Assembly: GCA_905160935.1 (NCBI GenBank)
Contig: CAJHZI010000589.1
Location: 558,001-622,000, forward strand
Length of the DNA stretch: 64,000 bases
Direction of reading: 5' to 3'
Source: Enchytraeus crypticus
Taxonomy: Eukaryota; Annelida; Clitellata; Enchytraeida; Enchytraeidae
Positions 20,951-32,368 of this stretch are shown here, piece by piece. Within the stretch, counting starts at the first letter, position 1. Every line of letters starts with the position of its first letter. Under the pieces are notes generated by a model. That model was not told the origin of the DNA. It searched no databases and saw only the letters and a program-made list of their open reading frames with translations. Made by a program: the position numbers and the translations under genes.

Positions 20951-22080
20951 GTTCTCTATTGCTAATAGAGAATATTTTGCGCTGCATGTATTACTATTGT
21001 TGTTGTTGTTCCATATTTAGGTTGTTAAAAAAGTACTGCTTACAAAGTTTCTCGAGTGACCTGTTAATGTCACTTCCGGTGAATATTTCTTAGGCCTATT
21101 CAGAATGACGTGGAGTAGTTTGACAAGCAAAAGGAGCACGTGGTTTTAAGATATACGAATAGATTTTATATGTTGTTTAGTAGAGCGGAGAAACGTCTGA
21201 ACCTCCCGTGATCTCCTATGTGGAAGATAAGTGGAATGTTATTAATTGTGATTTTGTAAAGATTTATTGATTGATTGTTGAAATATTAGTCAATATTTCT
21301 GTGAACAGTGGTTTTAAATGTGTTAGTGCTGAAGACTTAGTAATTCTTAAAAGCTGTCTATGGCAGCATAGTTCCTTGTAAAGGTGTACTTGAAAGCTTA
21401 ACCATTTTATTACCTTAATCCTTTAATTAATATTAATTTGTATTGGTTTCTAAATATTGTTCTCAGCGGTCTACACTAGTTAAATAAAGAGTACTTGGTA
21501 GGTTGGCTGAGTAGAGACCAAGGCGACTTGATATTGATTTAGGACATTGTATTATTATTGTATAATTGTAAATGTCATTTCTGTGTTTGATATATTATTA
21601 AATTAGGTACAAAACATGAATTAAACAAGTCAGCGTTTGCATTGTATTAATAGGTCAATTAGATATAGTACATCTTTATAATTGAAGTCTCGGTAAATAC
21701 AGACAGACTGATTATTATAATAAAACATATTATTATAATTTGAGGCTCGTAGCCAGTCGTTTAAGAGCAACAAGCCCTTAATTTTATTGAGGACCTGCCT
21801 TGAAAACGTTTACTCGAGGACAATAAACTTTGGCTTCGAATTTTATTGTTAAATGCTAGTTATTTATTGGGCATATGAAAATGTAAAAGAGACGTTTAAT
21901 AAGACACGCAAGAATGTAGTTACGTTTTAATCAAAGCATTGAAAGATAACAAAATGTAAATAAATATACAACAGATAATGCCATTTCACTGCCTTATTTC
22001 AGTAAGTATAAAATTAGAATGAATATATTTTTTCTCAATATATTACATAATATACTGAGAAATAAAGGAGACCGAACAAA
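20950..22080. other. AT-rich interval, possible LTR remnant
   Basis: It precedes the decayed ORF at 22081. TTTGAGGCTCGTAGCCAGTC near 21741 could be a primer-binding-site-like segment after an LTR, but no matching second LTR was found. Otherwise nothing is recognised. Confidence 0.25.
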
Positions 22081-22978
22081 ATGTCGTCCTATAAAGATTT
22101 AGATTGTAATATGACAAAGTATATAGCAAGAAATGATGAACTATTAGATTTTGTTCTAACTTCAAAGAAAGAAGAAAGGCAAAGAACAGTGGACAAAATA
22201 AATCTAATGGATGAACGAAGTAAGTTGGCGACTAGCATTCAAGAGAATGAGAAAATAGAAAATGAAAAATGGAAAAATGAGTCATACTTAAAAAAAGGTG
22301 AAAATTCATCATAAGGATTTAGTTCGCCACAAGAACTGACTAAAGAAAAACCGTTAACCATTGAGATAGAAGCTAAACATGAAACTAAAGAAGAAACCAA
22401 AATCGGAGAAGATTTGAAAGAAGTTAACATTGTAACTAAGAAACTAACATTAGAAGCGAGTCAGAGGAGGTTAATCATGTTAATGACTGCACACATGGCG
22501 AATCAGATTTAACTGATGATGAGGATAATCTCGGTGAAGCAGTGGAGATCTGAAAAAATTTTTATGAGTCGATTAAAGATAAAGAGAAAATGGAGCCAAA
22601 TAAGTGGATAAGCGACAATGATGAGGAGTCGAACGTTATTGATGAACAAGTATTAATTAGCATTTGTAACAAAAATGAAAATAAAGTCGAAAGCAATGAT
22701 GATAATTTGGAGATACTAGAGGAGGAGGAAACTCTAGGAGATTGTGATGTTAAGTTGAACATCGTTGAATATGGAGGAGATATTGATAAAGAAACTATGG
22801 TGGTTAATCTTAGTGGCGAGAGTTAAGATTTAGAGTTAATGGAGTTAAACGTAGAGAAAATGATCCACGATGATAATCAACAAGAGGTAGATACCGAAGT
22901 CAATGAAGAAATACATTTAGAGATGATGACAGAATTGAGTAACAACAGAGAAACACATGAGATATTAAAGAGGAGTTA
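22081..22978 (+). pseudogene. Decayed ORF for an acidic, charged protein of unknown function
   Basis: An ATG at 22081 opens a Lys/Glu-rich reading (MSSYKDLDCNMTKYIARNDE...) with a TAA at about 22312. The same frame continues (GFSSPQELTKEK...) to about 22450, where coding-like sequence shifts frame to SESEEVNHVND... and runs to about 22978, with stops near 22550 and 22825. Composition is strongly acidic (LEILEEEETLGDCD, EVDTEVNEEIHLEMM), predicted disordered or coiled. I recognise no domain. It could be the gag-like or accessory ORF of an LTR element, or a dead host gene; neither is proven. Confidence 0.45.
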
Positions 22979-22979
22979 A

Positions 22980-25900
22980 GAAACAAAATAATGTGGAGAC
23001 GCGTGACAAGTGATTGGCTAACAAGGATGATCAAAAATAACAAAATAAATAAGCCATCATTTTCTTTTATCAGTATCCTAGAAATAATTTTTGACATGAA
23101 ACATAGCAAGACAAACCAGTTAATTAAGAGATCATAGGTTAATCGGCCTCCAGCGAAACCAATTTATTCTAAAATTTATTAATGCAATCTGGATGGCTGA
23201 TTTCATTGATATGCATATTGATACTGTAGAGCTGTATATGTTATGCAAATCAATTAGCATATTTAGAAGTTGAACTGCATATCTTGTGACTATTTTAGAT
23301 ATCTAAAGAAATGTACATACAATCAAACACAAATCAGACATGATGTCTAATTGTTTGACTATCTTAAGGTATATGCGCTAAACTGAAGTGAGAAGAGAGA
23401 CATTATCGTGTTTGTTTAAATGTGAATTATTTGCATTGTACTGTAAGTTTGAAAGCGTTACAGTGTGACTTGTTAAATTATTTAAAACTAGATACATTTT
23501 CAAGCCAGTATCTAGACTTTTTTGAACATGCTGTTTTCTATTACTGGAAATCTTTTGAGAAGTACAGATGATTGAGTAGTCTCGAAAATCTGACTGATGG
23601 AAGGATAGAGGACAGAGGTTATTTGTTAGTTTTGTCATGTTATTCGTTACACTTGCAGATTTGTAATGTATTGATTTGAAAGTGGGAAAAACAACATGCT
23701 GCAGAAAACATTCATGAATGCACATCTGTTATTAACGCAACATTTGACTAATATTGAGATAATCTCAATAATGACTACTTTGTTGCAGAGGAGTGGTCTA
23801 CGATGATGTAATGTTCAGAGCAGAGCAGAGAGATGCTGTCCTGAGTCGTACAGCAACAGCGGCTCAAGTTCGCCCCTCCCCCCCCTTTGGTGATATACGT
23901 CTAGATGGAAGCTGAGAGACACTTTACGGCACAGCCTGGTGATCCGCTACTGTCCCTAGTGACTGTATTTATGCCTGTTTTAGTTAAGTCCCTTCCGTCA
24001 ATTACACCCCATCCCCTACCTACCACCCTATTATTAGATTATACGTTTATAATACATGTAAATTCATTGTAAGACGGTATGTTTATTAGTTAAACATGAA
24101 AATTGTTAATATTTATTGAATCTAATTATTTTGAAAATGGTACGTGATAGTATAATGTATACAGAGAATTAAATTTTTAAATTAAACTTAACCGAAAATA
24201 CAGTACTGAAAGATTACAATGTGGAACTGTTATTTTATTCAAATGTAATTAAATAACAAATGTAATTAAACAAGCATCTGTGCTTCCTGACCCAGTGTGC
24301 CGTTATGTTATGTTAACAATAACTATTAGAAATATTAGAAAGCTGTAACTGATATGAAACTATGAATTAATGGGAACATTGCTAAATATAGTAGAGGCAA
24401 TATAGTACATGAAGTTAAATGTTTTAATATTACTGATTACAGGGATGGAACAGGCTGTAGAATACGTTTAAATAATAGGAGTTGAAATACTATTTGCTCT
24501 GATTATGAATTGTAATGTATTTAATAGGCCTCTTTAATTTATTTATGCTGATATGCTATTTTAAGATGTACAATTAATGAAATTGATGAAAAATATATAA
24601 TATTCATGAATCTAGTAGATAGTTATATTATATGAAAATTTTAGTGATGGAGACAGATTGACTATGCATTTTAATGATATGAAGACGACATATAATAATA
24701 AAATATTTTAAGAATGGTAAATAAGGGTATCTTGATAAAATTTAAATGTACAACTTGAACTGAAATAACTGTATGTAGATCTAGGTATATGTCTTTTTGT
24801 ATGGACAATTAAAGTATTGATATTCAGTATGATCGGATATTATGCGATATTAATTAAGCCATGTTACAGGAAAACTGTGCGATATATTTCGAAGAAGACA
24901 TAATTGATTTTTATTATTTATTAATATTGCAACTTAACCTATTTTTAGGATGTGGTATTTTATTGCATTGAAAATTATAATGTATTACATTGACAAGTTA
25001 TTATATTATAGATTTGAATCGCATATGAAATCGCATATTATACGATACGCTATAATGAACTGTTTTTGTTAAAATTTGAATTAATGTCATTAGTATCGTT
25101 TACTGTAGCAGGGAAAAGAAATGTTACATATTTTGACATCGTTATGAAGTTTGGTAGTTACAATGCAATATATTATGATAGAAAATGTTTAATATCATTT
25201 AAAAATGTTTACTTTCATTGAAAAGGCAAATGAAAATTTTGATGATATAAATAAATTATGATTAATTGAATTAAATTATTAGGATTAATTAAATATGATT
25301 GAGATAAATATAATATAAGAATTTAATTGTAAGATTTATTTCAATGGTCTAGATTTTTTTATTAATCATGGATCACTATTTTGAATGAAGTTTTATAGAC
25401 ATAACATTATTGATCTGTACAATAGTGTAAAACCTGATGTTTAATTATTGATCTGTGTAATACCGTAAAAGCTGAAATTTTTTAATTATATTTAATAGAC
25501 AGTGTTAAATATATTGAACAAGACAGATGTTTTAAAATGATTATTGAATGTTAGTTTAAAGACATTGAAAATGTCGATTAAATACCTTTATTTATGTGGA
25601 AAGTTAGTAGATATATTTATTTAAGTTAAATATTTTAGAAATGTTGTCTAAGGTATTTATATGTAATTATGAATTACATTGAGAAGACTTCCGAAAATGT
25701 TTGATTAATTGAGGTACTTTTGCTGTAACTTTGACTGAGTATCTAAATTAAGGTGTTTGTAAATTTAAAGGCTATATTGTATTTTAACGTGACAGTTGTA
25801 TTATGTATGTAAGACTGTAGAATTTAGAAAAGGTCAAATTGAATCATAACTGAGATGGAACTATTTTGAATGTTAAATCAAATACTGATTAAATTTACTA

Positions 25901-26260
25901 TTGTGTAGTTTATAGTTAATGTTGCTGATGTTAATTGTTGAAGATTGTTACAGTAATTTGGTATAAACATGACGGACGAGACTCATAAATTTTATTTATT
26001 GCAGCTACTTAAGATATTGCTGTGAGATATATATGTTATAACTTGTTACATTTATGTGTCTAAAACGACAGATTATTTTGAAAATTGGTTGAAAATCTTG
26101 TTATGTGGTTAAATACTCACCAATCAAATTTGAGTTGCATAATTTTTTGGTATTGTTATTTATTAATTCTTTGAATATTCAAAGAATGGACTATTGAAAA
26201 AATTGAATGATGAATGACTAATGCTAAATTCGAGAAGGTCTGACTCGAAACAAAGTTCAG
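22980..26260. other. Long AT-rich interval without genes
   Basis: No coding region is supported across 3.3 kb. Base composition is very AT-rich with many short TTAAT/ATATT words. The only identified item is a 5S-SINE tail at 24266-24315. Confidence 0.5.
24266..24315 (+). repeat. 5S-derived SINE tail
   Basis: AAACAAGCATCTGTGCTTCC and the following CCCAGTGTGCCGTTATG match the 3' tail of the SINE at 9301-9600. The 5S-like head is missing, as in 5'-truncated retroposition. Confidence 0.7.
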
Positions 26261-26269
26261 GAAGAATCT

Positions 26270-28350
26270 GAAAAACCCTCCTGAACTGTGAAATCCAGAC
26301 ATTAAGGCCAAGTACCTCAAATAGAGAAAATTATTAAATAAAATGGATACTTTTGTGAAAAGTTTCTATTATAAAAATCTAATCTCGCAGAAGCACAACT
26401 GCTCTAAGAAATTATGGGGAGCGCTAGGTTCTTTGCTTGATTGCACCATTCCCAAGTCACTTCCCTCCACCACTTTACCATCATCTCTTGCTGCTTCTTT
26501 TCTCAGCTTTTTCAATGACAAAATTGCCAAACTCCGTAGCTCTATACCCTCCAACACTATTAGCGCAAACAGCACCATTTCTGCAAGCATGCCTGAGCCA
26601 TCCCTTCTTTCTAGTTTTGAACCAACCACACTGGGAGAAATACGCAATCTTATTCCTCACTCCACTGACTAATCCTGTAGCCTTGATGTCATTCCTACTA
26701 GATTACTGAAATCCTATGTTGATGTTTTAGTTGCCCCCATTACCCACTTGATCAACCTCTCACCCTCAGAAGGAGTCTTTCCAACCTCCTTCAAACAAGC
26801 TGATGTCTCTCCTTTGCTAAAAAAGCCATCTCTACTCAATGATGATCTTTCCAGCTACCATCCAATCTCCAATCTTAACTTTATCTCTAAACTACTTGAA
26901 AAAGTAATCTATACTCGTCTATGCAGGTACCTTGATTCATTCACCTCTCTCTCTCATTATCAATCTGCCTATAAAAGCACTACTCAACTGAAATTGCTCT
27001 TCTTCGAATCCATAGTGATCTTAGCTAGGCCATGAGTAATGAACACATTTCTGCCTGGTTTCCTCTGGATCTCTCTACTGCCCTTTACACAGTTGACCAT
27101 GACATTTTGATAAACACGATAAAATCCTGCTGTGGCATTTCTGATTCTGCTTTTTCTCTTATCACATCATATCTCTCAGGTCGTACACAATTTGTCGTTA
27201 TTGGTCAAAATCGCTGATCTAAATTATCGCTCTTACGCAGTGTTCCGCAAGGTTCTGTATTAGGTCCATTGCTTTTTTCTCTATACGTTACTCGACTTAG
27301 CTACCCGCTTGAGTTACCTCCAGAAATTTTCACTTCTATGCAGATGTCACACTATATACTTCCTTTTCTAGTCAAGATTCCAATCAGAAACTAACTCATC
27401 TTTCATCCTTTCTAGACTAGCTTTATTCCTGGTTTTGTGCTAATCATCTAGCTGTTAATCCCTCCAAAACTAAATACCTTTTGATTGGCACTTCTTTGCA
27501 AAGAAGTAAAATACTAATAAAGTTCATGTAATGTTCATTTTCAAAATCTTTCTCAAGATTACACCTTCACGATCCGTCAAAAACCTTGGAGTCATTTTTG
27601 ATGAAAACCTTTGACTTTAAATCCCATATCTCTTCCGTTTGTTGCGCTTCTTTCTTTCAGATTCTTCAGATTAGGCAAATACTTCTATCCTTTACTAGAA
27701 ATTCAGCTGCTCTCCTTGCAAATTCTATAGTTCATTCAAAGTTTGATTACTGTAATTCATGATTTATGGATAGCCTTCTTCTTCTCTCAATTGTTTGCAG
27801 CACGTCCAAAATTCACACGCATTGTTTGCAAGTCCTCTAGACTTCAATCATGCTCCCGTTCTATACTTCGCAGTCTTCACTGGCTCCCGGTTAATCAACG
27901 CATAAAATGTAAAATAGCACTATTAACTTTCAAAACTCTGTGATTTGGCAAGCCTGCTTACTTATCTGAAATTCTTCTTCCCTCAAGTGCACTTCGTTCT
28001 ACTGACTGATGCCAATCTTCTCTCTGTTCCAAATATTCTCACATCATTGGGGAGATGTTCATTTTCTTATGCAGCACCCACAATCTGGAACTCTTTACCT
28101 ATTTATCTTTGCTCTTGTTCTTCTCTCTCAACTTTCTGTAGCAAGTTTAAAACTTATGTTTTCCCACCGTAGATTCAATCGATCTACATTTTTGATCATC
28201 GGACCGGCTTTCGTTTAGGACTTTATTCTCCTCAGGACATTTCTTTTGCAGATTGACTTTTGGGGGAATTGATATGTGCTGAGTGGACATCCCTGACATC
28301 GTCCTTGGATGAGGAAATGGGCGATATACCCTTAATATTATTAATATTAA
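26270..28350 (+). pseudogene. L2/CR1-like LINE, nearly full RT region but dead
   Basis: Segments in changing frames follow the order of an L2/CR1-type ORF2. First comes the pre-RT region KKLWGALGSLL (26410). Fingers follow with SSYHPISNLNFISKLLEKV (26850). Next is VPQGSVLGPLLFSLYV (about 27241) and a catalytic box reading FYADV (about 27330) where FYADD is expected. After that come RSLHWLPVNQRIKCKIALLT (27880), YAAPTIWNSLP (28065) and STFCSKFKTYVF (28130). The 3' end GGGCGATATACCC... followed by TTATTAATATTAAT resembles the L2-type terminal microsatellite. At least four frameshifts or stops and the D-to-V change in the catalytic pair rule out activity. Confidence 0.82.
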
Positions 28351-28510
28351 TAGGGCTAAGTAGATTATGTGTTTAACATCAAGGTCATTAGTATACTTTA
28401 CCTAAAATACATATTGGCAACTTTTCCGCACTATTAGGACTTATTTTTAAGACAAAAATTTCTCCTTTACATATTGGCCCACCCAACTCCATATATCAAC
28501 AAGTTAATCC

Positions 28511-28642
28511 CTTCACAACAGGCTCTGTCCTAGCCACTCCTTATGTAGCCTATAGCTTGCGAAAAATATGGCTTCTGATGTGGTTTCCCGTTGCCTTCCT
28601 TAGTTTATGTTTTGTCGCCTCTTACGACAGGTGCGGTTCACA
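28511..28642 (+). repeat. Dispersed repeat R2, copy 1
   Basis: CCTTATGTAGCCTATAGCTTG, ATATGGCTTCTG, GTGGTTTCCCGTTGCC and GTCGCCTCTTACG also occur in order at 53651-53855, so this is a dispersed repeat, possibly a SINE or LINE 3' end. Confidence 0.6.
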
Positions 28643-28905
28643 GTTGCACTGTACAACATTTATTTAGTTAAATTATAATTAAAAGTAAACTAAAATCATT
28701 ATAATTAATTAATCAAGGGAATATATCAATTAGGCCGAGTCAAGTCATGTCAAATAAATAATTGCTTTGCTCTGGGGTGTTTTATCCTGGGGTTTTTCTT
28801 AGGGGACTTTACCGGGAATTATATACCGAGAGCGGATTTGTCAAGAGGTTTTTGTCTGGTCAACAGTATTTTCTAGTAGGCATTTCAAAATAACTACAAA
28901 TTTAA

Positions 28906-29042
28906 AAAAGCTGGTAAAGCTAAGGTTAACGTCAGTTTCCTCACTCGAAAGCGACATCAGAGACGCATGAGCACAGGATTTGAACCCTGCACATACTTAT
29001 CAGCGGTCAAATATCCTACCGATGTCGCCACTGGATCCAGCC
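28906..29042 (-). repeat. tRNA-derived SINE family S1, copy 2
   Basis: Same structure as copy 1: inverted CTGGATCCAGCC-type head at the right, a B-box-like GGGTTCAAATCC (here CAGGGTTCAAATCCTG on the minus strand), and a CTTTACCAGCTTTT tail. Confidence 0.75.
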
Positions 29043-29417
29043 GTAAATGTAAATTAAATAACAGGTGCTTAATACAACCTCTTCAACACTGCCGTGCCTT
29101 CTCTTGGTAGGCTGATCAATTGTCGAAAACAACTCCAAAGGGACATCTTAATAGCTCAACCTTACACAGAATCTACAAAGAAATTATATTTCAATACTTT
29201 ACTACATCGATATTATTTTTCAACAAAGGGATGCAATATAACATCCATGTGGTAATATTATTACCTGGGGATAAGGTAGTAAAACATATTTTAATAAAGG
29301 AATGTGCTACTGAAGAAGCGATCTTTGCATCCTCTCCACCACATCAAGGGACACAACAGTCATCGTCTAGTGTCTGGCGCACTGTAGAGTAGATTGCATT
29401 GGATCAAAAAAGCGAAG

Positions 29418-29616
29418 ACTCGCAAAATTACAACAATAAATAGGAAATAGAATCATATCAAGAGGCCTTAAAAACAGTAGCCAAAGAAGTATGTATGCTT
29501 ATACAATGACCTTTTTAGCTCATTCTGTTTTTGGAAGCTACATACTTCTTTGGCTACTGTTTTTAAGGCCTCTTGATATGATTCTATTTCCTATTTATTG
29601 TTGTAATTTTGCGAGT
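29418..29616. repeat. Long inverted repeat with 78-bp perfect arms
   Basis: 29418-29495 and 29539-29616 are exact reverse complements separated by 43 bp. The arms are unrelated to the neighbouring SINE. It lies directly 5' of a CR1-like LINE remnant. Confidence 0.9.
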
Positions 29617-29830
29617 AATACTAGTCTAAAATTATTTAAGAAACTACAAAGGCACAAGTTAGAATATTGCATATAACTTAGAGAACTTTTTTAAGGAAGG
29701 CTACTGATAGTATGGAAAGTGGTCACAGGACAGCAGCTAGAATGGTTGCTGAACGAAGAGGCCATAGCTAAATGTCTTAGGTCTGTTGAGCTTGGGAGAC
29801 AGATACCAGAGAGAATATAAATCTGATTAT
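29617..29830 (+). pseudogene. CR1-like LINE C-terminal scrap
   Basis: RHKLEYCI (usual RP-LEYC), then in another frame RTFLRKATDSMESGHR and AARMVAERRGHS correspond to the LRKDI-S-E-VQRRATRMVAE block of CR1-like elements; compare 38600-38720. Frames are broken. Confidence 0.6.
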
Positions 29831-29849
29831 CTGGTCATCTCTCGATTTT

Positions 29850-30140
29850 TCTTAGTGCACTGCCAACTAGCAGGTCTATGGCATATAACGCCTCCACTCT
29901 TCTCTGTATTCCGTTTTCCTCATCATGTTAACATATGAGTAGATCTTTAAATCATCTAACACACTTAATCTCGGCTTGCCTTTGCCTCTATTTCCTTCCA
30001 TTTTGCCTTCTATGACCGCTTTTAATAGATTTTCCCCCTTAGAATGTGTTCTTTGAATGTATCCAAAGCTTCCTTCTACTTCTTAATACATTAATCAACA
30101 ATCTATCTGTACCAACTCTCTCCAGAACTTCTTAATTTTA
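29850..30140 (-). pseudogene. LINE family A, 3' fragment
   Basis: CACTGCCAACTAGCAGGTC at the left edge and CGCCTCCACTCTTCTCTGT, then the reverse complements of the MLDDL and EGR-EGK region, match family A in reverse. It ends near CTGTACCAACTCTCTCCAG. Confidence 0.7.
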
Positions 30141-30224
30141 GGGTAATCACTCTCCAGACCACAACAAATTCCCCGATTTTTCCAGTGTGCCTCGATAATT
30201 TGTTACCATGGCAGTATCGATTCT

Positions 30225-30557
30225 ATGTTGGAAAACAATGTCAGAAATGATTTCAAAACAATATGCACTTTGCTATTTTATTTTACACTGATATCTACAG
30301 TGTATAAAATTAGGCAAGTATCAGCATACACGAGACTGTATTGTAACACCATTTTCTTTATGATAAGCACTGAAGTCTTGCAAATGCTTCGTGTATATAT
30401 ATTTATAAAAGTGATGCCTATAACTTATTTAAACCATCAAATAAATAATTAATTAAATAGGCTAACCAATTAGATTACAAGGCATACGCTACTTAAAGTC
30501 TTGGTTGAAGAGATGCAATTTTGCTGTCAATTGCTGCTGCTTCGGCATTCATTTCCG
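30225..30557. other. Unassigned interval
   Basis: No recognised gene. The minus-strand hAT-like coding remnant begins at its right border. Confidence 0.35.
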
Positions 30558-30972
30558 TCAGTTTTGTTCCTTCTGTTGCTTGAGACTATCTATCATTATT
30601 TTACGCTTCCTCTCTTCACTGGCACGCTTTTCTTCTTCAGATTGTTGCTCTTTCTTCAATCTGAGTGCATTCTGGTAAGTGGCATGAGACTGCCTAACAC
30701 AGGCTATCATCTTGCTTGATATGTCTATTTTGGTTACAGCCATACTTGCTAGACAAATTTCATCAAAAACTATTATTTGTGCCACAACAGAGCTTTCCTC
30801 CATGTTGTCAATTAGGAGCTTCTTATTTATTGAGAACCCAGATTATACGGACACATTGCCATGAGAGAGAGTCAAAATCATTTTAATAACTTTCCACAAT
30901 GGTGATTTCTTAAGATAGTTATCTGGTACAAAAATCTTGGAATAAAATCCATCAAGGTTTTGATCCCTATTA
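30558..30972 (-). pseudogene. hAT-like transposase-derived gene, C-terminal part
   Basis: Starting right after the Tc1/mariner left end, the minus strand reads RDQNLDGFYSKIF, then PLWKVIKMILTLSHGNVSV, one stop codon (about 30842), SGFSINKKLLIDNMEESSVV, AQIIVFDE and a Lys/Glu/Arg-rich coiled tail ending at 30558. LSHG-A-VERGFS-NK--L-EN--E-SLVAQR is the typical C-terminal signature of a family of hAT-dimerisation-like, transposase-derived proteins in invertebrates. Here the Glu of VERGFS is a stop and Arg is Ser. The upstream half is at 32369-32690. Confidence 0.7.
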
Positions 30973-30974
30973 TA

Positions 30975-31010
30975 TAGGGTGTCCAGATAGATCGTGAACG
31001 ATTTTGAATG
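30975..31010 (+). repeat. Left terminal inverted repeat of the Tc1/mariner element
   Basis: Starts TAGGGTGTCCAGATAGATCG. It pairs with 32331-32366 with one mismatch (A versus G at the base before TCGTGAACG), preceded by TA. Confidence 0.9.
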
Positions 31011-31056
31011 ACTGCCATTTTTAATCCACTAGTAACAAATTTATAAAACTTGTCAT

Positions 31057-32121
31057 TTAGTATTTAATAATGTCTCCTTTATTCTTCAGTACAGCGTCAA
31101 GTCGATCATGCATCGAGCCAATTAGATTTGTCAGAGTTTTCAGATGTATCGATTTCCACGCCTTTCGAATCCGGCGTTTCAAGCTGTTCAATGTCTGCGG
31201 TTCAGGATCGGCATAAACCGTTGCCGCCATAATACTCCAAACATTTTCTATCGGTGACAAATCCGGAGAATTAGGTGGCCAGTCCTCTGGTGAGATATAT
31301 CCATTAATGTTTGTGTTCAACCACTCGACTGACGCTCTTGATGTGTGTGCACGTGCACCGTCTTGTTGAAACAATCCTTCGCCGTTATTACGAAACAGCT
31401 TTGTAGCTGTTAAATTCGTACATACAACTGTTCGCTGGAATGCTGGTTTGACCTCTTTCTCCAGTATCTCATTGATGTAATAAGTCGAATTAACTGAAGT
31501 TTTATTTGGGATGATATGAAGTTTTGTTAATCCGCGAGCTGTAATACCACCCCACACCAGAACTGACGGGCTGAACTTCACCTGTGGCGCGCACGGAACA
31601 GAAGTTTCTTGTGATCCCCATACTACATCGTTCTTATTGTTAGGTACGTAGTAAAGTTTGAAAGGTGATTCATCAGTGAACATGACACGCGACCAGTCAA
31701 TATCTTTAAACTTCTTCGCAAAGTTGACTCGGCGGACTTTATAAGCACTACTTAACTTTGGGACCTTTTGTCGTTTAAAGCATTTCCATTTCAGCGTCGT
31801 TCGCATATACTGTCTTATTGTCTCTTTGCATCCAGCAAAGCGTTTGTCTTTCAATCGACGTGCTAACTTTCGCAGACTCTGTCCACGCACATATTTAGAC
31901 TGCCTAATCAGTTTTTGAGCGGCAGCAGTCAGCACAGACTTTCGACCGCCTTGATAACGACTCTGCAGCGTTTCGTTTGGATTCTGCTTGTAGCGGTTGG
32001 CCCACTTGCTAATCCACGCTTTACTACGACCTAGTTTTTTTGCTATAACGCCATAACTATACTTTTCTTCCAATAGTGTAATAGCTTGTGCTCTAATTTG
32101 CGCTTCGTTTAATGTTGCCAT
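31057..32121 (-). CDS. Tc1/mariner transposase, DD37E type
   Basis: An uninterrupted 354-residue ORF, the usual length for this superfamily. It would bind the element ends and cut and paste the DNA at TA sites in the nucleus. The N-terminus (about residues 5-50) forms a helix-turn-helix with IAKKLGRSKAWISKW, and a second DNA-binding helix region follows at about 65-120. Catalytic residues are present: D150 in VMFTDES, D254 in FQQDGARAHTS, and E292 in DLSPIENVW. There are 37 residues between D254 and E292, hence DD37E, not the DD34E of Tc1 or DD34D of mariner. VWGGI (189-193) and NSPDLSPIENVW are superfamily hallmarks. The ATG at 32121 is 210 bp inside the right end and the stop is 47 bp inside the left TIR. 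No premature stops or frameshifts are visible, so it could be active. Assignment to a named DD37E clade cannot be made without a search. Confidence 0.93.
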   Translation of the reverse strand: MATLNEAQIRAQAITLLEEKYSYGVIAKKLGRSKAWISKWANRYKQNPNETLQSRYQGGRKSVLTAAAQKLIRQSKYVRGQSLRKLARRLKDKRFAGCKETIRQYMRTTLKWKCFKRQKVPKLSSAYKVRRVNFAKKFKDIDWSRVMFTDESPFKLYYVPNNKNDVVWGSQETSVPCAPQVKFSPSVLVWGGITARGLTKLHIIPNKTSVNSTYYINEILEKEVKPAFQRTVVCTNLTATKLFRNNGEGLFQQDGARAHTSRASVEWLNTNINGYISPEDWPPNSPDLSPIENVWSIMAATVYADPEPQTLNSLKRRIRKAWKSIHLKTLTNLIGSMHDRLDAVLKNKGDIIKY

Positions 32122-32330
32122 TGCCTAATCAGTGATACGCCGTTTATTTACTGCACTGTTGCGGCAGTTTTCTGTTTACGCACATTTTGATGACGTCACG
32201 GCAAATGACGTCAACACTTTGAAACGTAAGTTACAAACCTACAGTATTTTCCCTGTTATTTACAATTGAACAGCCTATCTGCCAGTATCAAACTTTCCAC
32301 ATTGTATTGTGCATAACATATAATTTTTTG

Positions 32331-32366
32331 CATTCAAAATCGTTCACGACCTATCTGGACACCCTA
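32331..32366 (-). repeat. Right terminal inverted repeat of the Tc1/mariner element
   Basis: Reverse complement of the left end, followed outward by TA at 32367-32368. Confidence 0.9.
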
Positions 32367-32368
32367 TA

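Larger units (their letters stand above)
30975..32366 (-). mobile_element. Tc1/mariner element, apparently complete
   Basis: The terminal inverted repeats are about 36 bp (30975-31010 and 32331-32366) with a single mismatch; both begin TAGGGTGTCCAGATAG on the outer side. TA lies on both sides (30973-30974 and 32367-32368). The 1,392-bp length and single intact ORF are normal for the superfamily. The boundary choice is supported because removing the element plus one TA restores the reading frame of the interrupted hAT-like gene (FSNYNRDQNLDGFY); starting instead at GGGTGTCC would leave stops. The near-identical ends and intact ORF imply recent insertion. Confidence 0.93.

Noticed and set aside
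31057..32121. Classical Tc1 (DD34E) or mariner (DD34D)
   Set aside because: The spacing counted between D254 and E292 is 37 residues.
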